64,000 nt of DNA from a virus. The notes under the pieces are model-generated. The model was not told the origin of the DNA, did no database searches, and worked only from the letters and a program-made list of their open reading frames with translations. The DNA lies in IMG/VR virus record IMGVR_UViG_3300042539_000280, positions 1 to 64,000 of that record; one strand, given 5' to 3'. A program made the translations under genes and the position numbers. Positions 57,488 through 64,000 of this stretch are shown one piece after another. The first letter of the stretch is position 1. Each line of letters starts with the position of its first letter.

Positions 57488-58840
57488 TTAGACTTGTCCG
57501 CCATTAATTGTACCTGCATTTATATATGTGATGTTGGTAGTACCAGAAACACCACTACCAATACCACCTGCTTGTCCAGACAGACCAATACCACCTGCTT
57601 GTCCAGACAGACCAATACCACCTGGTTGTCCAGACAGACCAATACCACCTGGTTGTCCTGCTAATCCCGTTAGACCAATACCGCCAGGTTGTCCTGCGGT
57701 ACCAATACCACCTGCAACACCACCACCGCCGCCGGCGAATATAGGACCGTTGACACCGGCGTTACCGCCTTGACCAATTGAACCACCTCGACCACCTGGG
57801 CCGGCAGGAACACCGCCGCCTGAACCGCCTGCTCCGCCAGCGCCGCCTGTATTTCCTAATCCAGCTTGGCCAACTTGTCCTGGAGATGCAGGTGGACCAT
57901 ATGGTCCAAACGGCGAAAGGGCGCCGCCGGCACCTACAGGAGATCCACCACCGCCGCCGCCGCCGCCGCCGCCGTATGAATATGAACCGCCACCGCCGCC
58001 GCCACCGCCGCCTCCGCCGCCAGCAGCACCACCGGCGCCGCCGCGTCCGCCGGGCCCGCCTGGACCACCAATTCCTCCTCGACCACCAGTGCCACCTGCG
58101 CCGCCTGGGCCGCCTGGGCCGCCGGCGCCGCCTGGCCCACCTGATCCTCCGGGACCACCGGTTCCGCCAGTAATAGTTGTTGTATTATTCAATAGAATTT
58201 TTATTCCTGAAATAGTATCTGCTCGAAAAGCCACACCTCCAGATTGACCGTTATTTCCTACACCGCCGATGCCGCCGTTATTTCCTACACCGCCGATGCC
58301 GCCGTTATTTCCTACACCGCCGATGCCGCCGGCATTTCCTACACCGCCGATGACTCCTATTAGACCATTATTTCCTCTACCTCCGATGCCTCCAGCGCCG
58401 CCCGCTTGTCCTGCACCTCGACCGCCGCCGGCGCCGGCACCACCTCTGCCGCCTGCACCGGATGCACCAGGTTGTCCGGCGGTCCCGGCGGCACCAACAC
58501 CACCTACGGTACCATTTGCACCAGGATTTCCTGTATTACCAGCGGCACCAACACCACCTACGTTACCTGCGGCTCCGGGGTTACCTACTGTTCCTGATGC
58601 ACCGACAGCACCAGTAATCGTGGCAGCATTTTTGATATACAGTAGCGAACCTCCCTTCCAGGATGTTCCTGTTCTAAATGCTGGTGTTGCAACGGAAGAA
58701 CTACCAATGTTGGCATTGATAAAACAAAGTAAGTTTAGAGGGTATGCTGGGCTACCCGATGTAGAATAAAGATCGACATTGTTAGTTGCTGCCGAGAGAG
58801 TTACGATCTTAGTTGGTCTAAGAATAGGAAATAACATCAT
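57488..58840 (-). CDS. Giant glycine-rich repeat protein (fibre/adhesin)
   Basis: 450 aa. A non-repetitive N-terminal part of about 75 residues (PTKIVTLSAATNNVDLYSTSGSPAYPLNLLCFINANIGSSSV) is followed by about 360 residues dominated by Gly (GAAGNVGGVGAAGNTG, GGVGNNGGI, GGPGGPGGAGG, GGIGLSGQA) and a short C-terminal tail (TNITYINAGTINGGQV). Likely forms polyglycine-II or collagen-like shafts in an adhesin. The DNA is strongly GC-rich and repetitive. Confidence 0.78.
   Translation of the reverse strand: MMLFPILRPTKIVTLSAATNNVDLYSTSGSPAYPLNLLCFINANIGSSSVATPAFRTGTSWKGGSLLYIKNAATITGAVGASGTVGNPGAAGNVGGVGAAGNTGNPGANGTVGGVGAAGTAGQPGASGAGGRGGAGAGGGRGAGQAGGAGGIGGRGNNGLIGVIGGVGNAGGIGGVGNNGGIGGVGNNGGIGGVGNNGQSGGVAFRADTISGIKILLNNTTTITGGTGGPGGSGGPGGAGGPGGPGGAGGTGGRGGIGGPGGPGGRGGAGGAAGGGGGGGGGGGGSYSYGGGGGGGGGGSPVGAGGALSPFGPYGPPASPGQVGQAGLGNTGGAGGAGGSGGGVPAGPGGRGGSIGQGGNAGVNGPIFAGGGGGVAGGIGTAGQPGGIGLTGLAGQPGGIGLSGQPGGIGLSGQAGGIGLSGQAGGIGSGVSGTTNITYINAGTINGGQV
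57564..57644. repeat. 27 bp tandem repeats in the glycine-rich gene (C-terminal coding end)
   Basis: Three consecutive 27 bp units (57564-57590, 57591-57617, 57618-57644) differing by one base, plus a diverged fourth, encoding the nine-residue unit GGIGLSGQ(A/P). Such repeats can change copy number by slippage. Confidence 0.85.
58250..58357. repeat. 27 bp tandem repeats in the glycine-rich gene (middle)
   Basis: Four consecutive 27 bp units from 58250, the first three nearly identical, encoding the nine-residue unit GGIGGVGNN. Independent of the repeats at 57564. Confidence 0.85.
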
Positions 58841-58867
58841 GGTTGTTTGTGCCTTTATCCTTCTAAA

Positions 58868-61800
58868 TTATCTACAATCAGGAATATATGTACCGTAAAG
58901 GTTTGTACCATCGCACCAGAATGAGAATACGTCAGTGGTTGATGCGGTAGTTGATAATGTTGGTGCTACTGCGGCAGGCCACTTGAATACCGATCCCCAT
59001 GTGGTGATGGTTTTAGAACCTACGCCATCCTGCTTACATATGAATATATAGGAGCCAGCCTTTAGATTGGTTGGGTTTGCCATTGTTCTACCGGTACCAG
59101 ATAGTGTCACGGTTGCCATTCTTGATGTTGATGCATCCCATGAGATTGTACCAGAGGCATCGGACAATGAGGTTACGGTCATTGACTGTGCGGCCAGGCC
59201 GGTATTGAATGGGGAATAGCTAGAAACCGCACCAGCAGTATCGGCATAACCAGCAGAGATTTTCTGCCAAGAACCTAAAGCATTAGCTTCATTATATCTG
59301 ATGGCAAGGTAAGGTGTGGATACGTTTCTTGGAATAGCAAGTTGCATACCATACGAACCAGCACCAGTGGCTGCATAATCGTTGCCTAATCCAATATATA
59401 AACTATAATATTGGCCGGCACCGTTTACACCAGGTCCGTTAGTTGATCCTTGAACAAATCTCCAACCAAAATTATAAGATGGTGTTGTGGCATCAAATGC
59501 TGTTCTTGTGCTGTGATTATCGCCCATGTTATTGAAAACACGGTGTTCATCGGTAATGTTATCAATAGATGCAGAGAGTGTACCACCAAGTGTCAAACTG
59601 CCTGTTGATGTTACTGTTCCTGTAAGAGTTAGTCCGGAAACCGTACCAGTGCCGGAGACAGAGGTAACACCAGATGATGTGACATAACCAGCAGATCCGG
59701 TAACAGATGTTACACGACCATAGGCATCGACTGTAATAGCGGAAATACCGGAAGAATACGATGCTGCGCCAGCACCTGCTGTTGCCAAATCAACTGTGAT
59801 TGCTGTGGTGCCGGTCGATGTAACACGTCCTGATGTACCAGAAACAGTTGCAACCTTTGTACCAGCAACCGCATTGGCAGCATTGGCCATGACACCAGCA
59901 TAGTTATTTGCTGCCGTAGTTGATGTATTGGTATAGGCGTTAGCGGCACCAGTCGAGGTATTCACATAAGCATAATCCATACCAGAAACGGCAACGTTTG
60001 ATGCGCCGGTGATGCGACCATATGCGTCTACAGTAAGAACTGGAATCTGTGTGGCGCCGCCGTATGTGGTAGCAGTTACACCAGAGGTTGAAAGGTCAAG
60101 ATAGACAGTTTCGATACCACTGACACTAACAGTATTGGCCCAAACTCTTGCCGTGCTATTACTTGTAACAGAGGAAACTTTGGTATTTGACCAATCATTA
60201 GCAGATGACACAGAAGTATTGGTATATGCTCTGGCAGTTACCAGGTTAGCATCTACAATGGTCTGTGTCCAGGCATTACCGGAGTTAGCCATTGCACCGG
60301 CATAGTTGTTAGCAGAAGTAACATCAGTATTGGTTGCAATGTCATACCAGGTAGTACCATCTTCTGTGAGAGTCCATGTATCTGAACCTTCTCTCCATAG
60401 AATGGACACATTAGCGGAAGAACCACGTTTGATTTCAATACCAGCATCTTCCGATGGTGCCACCGCAGCAGGAATATCATTATTGAGTGTAATGATACTA
60501 TCACCAATCAATAATGTCTGTGTATTGGCATAAGTTGTATTACCAGAAATGGTAAGATTGCCTTGAATAACAAAATCACCAGTAACGGTATCTCCGGCCT
60601 TCTTTAGATAAGTTGATCCTGCATATGTGTTAGCATTATTAGCAACCACGCCGGCCTGGTTAGCAGCGGCAAATGCCGCATTGGCAATAACACCTGCTTG
60701 GTTGGCAGCACCAAAGGCACCATTCGCAACAGTACCAGCACCATTGGCCATTACACCAGCATAGTTATTAGATGATGTTCCAACGACTCCTGCATAAGCA
60801 TTGGCACCAATACCTGTGTTATAAGCCAAGACGTTTGCGGAGTTGGCCTTATCAAAGGCAGCATTGGCAACAGTATAGGCGTCATTAGCCTTATTGAAAG
60901 GAGGAGATAAGTCTGGTGTCAGTGAAGAAGCATAAGCATTGGCGGCGTTTGCCATGACGCCGGCATAATTGTTAGCAGAAACGGCAGTATTTGCTAAATC
61001 GCTTGATACTGTGTTTGCCTTATCAAATGCTGCATTAGCAACCACATAACCAGCATTTGAAGAAGTATATGCGGCATTTATAACACCAAAGGCACTGTTG
61101 ACTGCTGCATAAGTTGTATTGGAGTGACCAAAGGCAGCAACAGCATTTGTAGCAGGCCCTGTGTTATTTTCATTGACATTTTCAAATCTACCGTTAGCGG
61201 AAACATAACGAATCAAATCGCCGTTAGTAAGTGATCCGTTGAAGTGTGCTAATTCGTCGTCAGCAAGTGATGAACCACGCTGAACCGCAGCAAAGATCAT
61301 GCCTACTGTGGAAGACTTAGTAATAACAGTACCAATTTGCACTTTATTGTTTGGAGCAGTTGGTTTGGTATTCTGTAATGCACCAGGATTTGATGAACTT
61401 ACATAAAGGATATCACCTTCACTAAACATACTGGTATCGATCTTACGAACTTTACCAAATGTTGTGACAAAACCTTCTTCGCCGTTCGGAATATCTTCTG
61501 TAGCAATACCAAGAATATACTTAGAGTCATATGAGTTATTAGCAATGGCACGACGGACAGTTAGTTTACCAGAATTTCCTACTGTAGAAAGATACGCAAC
61601 TGCATTGGAATTGTAAATAGTTTCCCCGGACTGATTCAATACTCTATAGTATTGCTCTTGACCAAGTTGCAATATAGACTCACCTGTACCAACATCAAGT
61701 GTTTTGTCGTCTGGATTCCAAGTTACTTGGCCTTCTACAACCTGACCGTTAGCAGCAGTTAGAGAAGTTGTGTCAAAGAAAATACTATTGACACCTGCAA

Positions 61801-62632
61801 GGTTATCCCTAATGTTTAGTGTACCGTCGAATATAACACCATCGGTATTAGCAAGTTTGGTGTTTGCCCATCCATTAGCAGAGTTGGACATAACACCAGC
61901 ATAGTTATTGGATGCCTGTGTAGAAACGTCCGTATAAGCATTAGCACCAATACCGGTATTATATGCAAGTAAATTGGCAGCATTGGCCTTATAATATGCT
62001 GCATTAGCAGTATCATATGACGACTCAATGAATAGAATATCGTTGGAAAGATTAGCACGATCAAATGCTGCCTGGGCTAATGTTAGAGTTGCATTAGCAT
62101 TTGTATATGCTGAATTTGCTACGGTATATGCAGCATTGGCAGTATTGAAAGCAGGTGATAAATCTGGTGTCAGTGAAGATGCATAAGCATTGGCAGAATT
62201 TGCCATCGCACCGGCATAGTTATTTGCGGCAGTAGTAGAAACATCCGCATATGCATTAGCACCAATACCTGTATTATAAGCAAGGACATTAGCAGAGTTG
62301 GCTTTATCAAAAGCAGGTTTTAGATTAGCAGTAATAGTAAAAGAATCGGTAAAAATATCGGCAGATAATTCAATATTATCACCTTTATCAATAGTAAGAT
62401 AGTCACCCGAGGTATCAGCAACGAGTAGTGATCCGGCGACGTTTACTACGCCAAAACTATCAGCACCTCCGCCGCCGCCACCTCCGCCAGCAACTTGGAC
62501 GATATGTGAGGTTAGATTTTTATAATAAAGTTTACCATCCGCATAGTTGATGGCAAGTTCACCATATTCTAGCGTAGATGGAACTTCATTAGGTGTAGAT
62601 GATTTCTTGAGTTTGATTACTGTGTTTGCCAT
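58868..62632 (-). CDS. Large tail fibre protein, 1254 aa
   Basis: N-terminus IKLKKSSTPNEVPSTLEYGELAINYADGKLYYKN is a common fibre attachment domain, then a Gly run. Shaft: many Ala/Asn-rich units (ANNYAGVMANSANAYA, FDKANSANVLAYNTGIGANAYA). A folded domain (about 300-420) reads SGETIYNSNAVAYLSTVGNSGKLTV...IPNGEEGFVTTFGKVRK. A second module, NTTYANTQTLLIGDSIITLNND...DAGIEIKRGSSANVSILWREG, is duplicated in the partial gene at 63219. C-terminal tip: SYIFICKQDGVGSKTITTWGSVFKWPAAVAPTLS. Main receptor-binding fibre candidate. Confidence 0.88.
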   Translation of the reverse strand: MANTVIKLKKSSTPNEVPSTLEYGELAINYADGKLYYKNLTSHIVQVAGGGGGGGGADSFGVVNVAGSLLVADTSGDYLTIDKGDNIELSADIFTDSFTITANLKPAFDKANSANVLAYNTGIGANAYADVSTTAANNYAGAMANSANAYASSLTPDLSPAFNTANAAYTVANSAYTNANATLTLAQAAFDRANLSNDILFIESSYDTANAAYYKANAANLLAYNTGIGANAYTDVSTQASNNYAGVMSNSANGWANTKLANTDGVIFDGTLNIRDNLAGVNSIFFDTTSLTAANGQVVEGQVTWNPDDKTLDVGTGESILQLGQEQYYRVLNQSGETIYNSNAVAYLSTVGNSGKLTVRRAIANNSYDSKYILGIATEDIPNGEEGFVTTFGKVRKIDTSMFSEGDILYVSSSNPGALQNTKPTAPNNKVQIGTVITKSSTVGMIFAAVQRGSSLADDELAHFNGSLTNGDLIRYVSANGRFENVNENNTGPATNAVAAFGHSNTTYAAVNSAFGVINAAYTSSNAGYVVANAAFDKANTVSSDLANTAVSANNYAGVMANAANAYASSLTPDLSPPFNKANDAYTVANAAFDKANSANVLAYNTGIGANAYAGVVGTSSNNYAGVMANGAGTVANGAFGAANQAGVIANAAFAAANQAGVVANNANTYAGSTYLKKAGDTVTGDFVIQGNLTISGNTTYANTQTLLIGDSIITLNNDIPAAVAPSEDAGIEIKRGSSANVSILWREGSDTWTLTEDGTTWYDIATNTDVTSANNYAGAMANSGNAWTQTIVDANLVTARAYTNTSVSSANDWSNTKVSSVTSNSTARVWANTVSVSGIETVYLDLSTSGVTATTYGGATQIPVLTVDAYGRITGASNVAVSGMDYAYVNTSTGAANAYTNTSTTAANNYAGVMANAANAVAGTKVATVSGTSGRVTSTGTTAITVDLATAGAGAASYSSGISAITVDAYGRVTSVTGSAGYVTSSGVTSVSGTGTVSGLTLTGTVTSTGSLTLGGTLSASIDNITDEHRVFNNMGDNHSTRTAFDATTPSYNFGWRFVQGSTNGPGVNGAGQYYSLYIGLGNDYAATGAGSYGMQLAIPRNVSTPYLAIRYNEANALGSWQKISAGYADTAGAVSSYSPFNTGLAAQSMTVTSLSDASGTISWDASTSRMATVTLSGTGRTMANPTNLKAGSYIFICKQDGVGSKTITTWGSVFKWPAAVAPTLSTTASTTDVFSFWCDGTNLYGTYIPDCR

Positions 62633-63195
62633 TAAAAGTCGTCATTCTCGTCTTCCGGCTGATCATTTGCCACAGGAGCATTTTCAACCTCGGTTGTCTT
62701 TTTCTTATTTATAACTTTTTTAGGAGGCGGAATTAGTTGTGTGAGTTTGACGATTTCGGCCTCCTTTTCAGAAAGTCGGCCTGTCATAGTGGCATTTTCT
62801 AATTTTAGTTTTTCAGTCTCATTTTTCAGATTTTGAAGTTCATTCTTTAGAGTATCATATTCATTGTTCTTAGTCAACAATGCTTGTTTAATTTCATTCA
62901 TCTGTGAGGTCAAAGCATCCATATGTGAGACTTTATTTTTTATAGCCTCATATGATGCCTTTATATTATCTGCTTCCTCAACACTTTTCTCAACACTTTT
63001 GGTTAGTCCCGACGCCGTATTCTTACATTCGTCCAACTGCTCCTGGAGGGATGCTATCAAAGCATCCTTCTCAGGAACAATTTCTGTAGCGAGTCTTAGT
63101 TGAGTTCTCAACTGTAATATTGTTGACACTTGATCGTGGATCATACCCATTGCATGATCAACATATGCATTTATATACTTTTGTGGGTCACTCAT
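62632..63195 (-). CDS. Coiled-coil protein between two fibre genes
   Basis: 187 aa. Almost entirely heptad-like coiled coil (TQLRLATEIVPEKDALIASLQEQLDECKN... through KNELQNLKNETEKLKLENATMTGRLSEKEAEIVKLTQL), then a basic segment (PPPKKVINKKKTTEVENA) and an acidic tail. Could be a fibre connector or whisker-like element; the family is unknown. Its stop is coupled to the large fibre gene by one base (TAATG). Confidence 0.7.
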   Translation of the reverse strand: MSDPQKYINAYVDHAMGMIHDQVSTILQLRTQLRLATEIVPEKDALIASLQEQLDECKNTASGLTKSVEKSVEEADNIKASYEAIKNKVSHMDALTSQMNEIKQALLTKNNEYDTLKNELQNLKNETEKLKLENATMTGRLSEKEAEIVKLTQLIPPPKKVINKKKTTEVENAPVANDQPEDENDDF

Positions 63196-63218
63196 ATTCT
63201 AATTCTCCAATATTACTG

Positions 63219-64000
63219 TTAGAAATTACCTCCGTCGAGCATTCCAAACTGTGGAACACCAGAACTATTCACTTGTAAGACATTACCTTCGGTACCAGCG
63301 GCGGTAACCTTTAGATCACCCGATGTATTACCGAATAGGATACCGTTTTCGGTGAATGAAGTCTGACCTGTGCCGCCGTATGGGACTTTGACTACGCCGG
63401 TGCTGATATAAGAACCATTAGCAGCATTTGTATTAGCGGCACCGCCAACAACATCAGCATATGCATTGGCCGATGTTCCTACGGAGTTAGCAAATACTCT
63501 TGTATAAGCATTAGCAGAGTCACCAACTACCTGTGCATATGCATTACCGGATGAACCGACAACTACTGCATAAGCATTGGCCGCTGCTCCAACAAAATCA
63601 GCGTAAGCATTGCCTGACTGTCCTACTGTTACAGCATAAGCATTGGCCGCATTTGCCATGAATCCTGCATAATTATTTGCTGATGATCCAACCGAGTCTG
63701 CATAACCATTTGCAGAGTTGGCCATAACACCGGCATAACTATTTGCAGAAGTTGTAGCTGTCTCAACATCTGTATTGGATGCGATATTTAGATAGGTAGA
63801 ACCGTCATTTGTAAAGGTCCACTTTTCTGATGTTTCATTCCATAGAACAGAAACGTTAGCGGATGAACCACGATTGATTTCCATACCTGCATCTTGTGTA
63901 GGTGCTGTAGCACCATCAAGATCGGAATTTAGAACAAAGATATTATCGCTAACAAGTAGTGACTGGGTATTGACATATGTAGTCGTGCCAGTAACAGTTA
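63219..64000 (-). CDS. Tail fibre protein (5' part cut by window edge)
   Basis: Open from the right edge to 63219, at least 259 aa. TTYVNTQSLLVSDNIFVLNSD...TQDAGMEINRGSSANVSVLWNETSEKW is paralogous to the corresponding module of the 1254 aa fibre. About nine Ala/Asn-rich units follow (ANAYAVTVGQSGNAYADFVGA...), then a common C-terminal fibre module GVVKVPYGGTGQTSFTENGILFGNTSGDLKVTAAG. Confidence 0.82.
   Translation of the reverse strand, partial: TVTGTTTYVNTQSLLVSDNIFVLNSDLDGATAPTQDAGMEINRGSSANVSVLWNETSEKWTFTNDGSTYLNIASNTDVETATTSANSYAGVMANSANGYADSVGSSANNYAGFMANAANAYAVTVGQSGNAYADFVGAAANAYAVVVGSSGNAYAQVVGDSANAYTRVFANSVGTSANAYADVVGGAANTNAANGSYISTGVVKVPYGGTGQTSFTENGILFGNTSGDLKVTAAGTEGNVLQVNSSGVPQFGMLDGGNF

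Noticed and set aside
57564-58357. CRISPR array
   Set aside because: The 27 bp repeats are directly adjacent without spacers and stay in frame as a nine-residue protein repeat.
57528-58769. Plus-strand proline-, arginine- or serine-rich ORFs opposite the glycine-rich gene
   Set aside because: Pro/Arg-rich translations are the expected antisense of GGx repeats; there is no ribosome site, and all neighbouring genes are on the minus strand.
1-64000. tRNA genes, integrase or lysogeny module, reverse transcriptase/diversity-generating element
   Set aside because: No cloverleaf-like sequence was seen in the gaps (all under 120 bp), and no integrase, excisionase or reverse transcriptase motifs appear among the proteins. 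I could not run tRNAscan-type software.

Overview
The window is a contiguous piece of a T4-like (Straboviridae/cyanophage-type) myovirus genome. Essentially every gene lies on the minus strand, packed with 1 to 40 bp overlaps, so it reads from right (64000) to left (1). The T4 core genes recognised directly from their proteins are: neck proteins gp13, gp14 and gp15; terminase gp16 and gp17; tail sheath gp18 and tube gp19; portal gp20; prohead protease gp21; scaffold gp22; major capsid gp23; UvsY; UvsW; late sigma factor gp55; recombination nuclease gp46/gp47; sliding clamp gp45; clamp loader gp44/gp62; and RegA. Their order matches marine T4-like phages. The host is unknown. Hsp20, a CobS-like ATPase, several 2OG-Fe(II) oxygenases and a DmdC-type acyl-CoA dehydrogenase suggest an aquatic, possibly alphaproteobacterial, host; this is inference.

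Layout, right to left. (1) 57.5-64 kb: tail-fibre and adhesin genes with alanine/asparagine-rich and glycine-rich repeats, one cut by the window edge. (2) 36-57 kb: structural block with neck, S74 fibre, glycine-rich adhesin, terminase, sheath, tube, portal, core proteins, protease, scaffold and capsid. (3) 26-36 kb: recombination and late-transcription block (UvsY, UvsW, gp55, gp47, FtsH, gp46). (4) 23-26.3 kb: a run of very small genes with a DUF4338-like and a ParB-like gene. (5) 19-23 kb: a VWA/zincin-like protein with a MoxR/CobS-type AAA+ partner, then a small winged-helix regulator. (6) 12.9-19 kb: glycosyltransferase, dNMP kinase, gp45, gp44, endonuclease VII, gp62, RegA and dUTPase. 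(7) 10.8-12.9 kb: PAAR-like protein, Hsp20 and a secreted protein. (8) 1-10.8 kb: a glycan cluster (epimerases, UDP-sugar dehydrogenase, four glycosyltransferases, methyltransferases, two paralogous oxygenases), ending in the truncated acyl-CoA dehydrogenase.

Two promoter classes can be read directly. Near-consensus sigma-70 promoters (TTGACA, about 17 bp, TATAAT) precede hsp20, the winged-helix gene, the AAA+ gene, the VWA gene, the small-gene run, gp45 and uvsY. An NTAAATA late-type element precedes most structural genes, ftsH and a glycosyltransferase. This fits early host-polymerase transcription followed by gp55/gp45-driven late transcription; both of those proteins are encoded here.

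Most notable: a portal gene whose only plausible start codon is ATA; a strong plus-strand promoter followed by RNA-like hairpins in an otherwise minus-strand genome; hairpins built into promoters; a complete FtsH protease between gp46 and gp47; a phage DmdC-like dehydrogenase; and about six genes of 31-53 codons.
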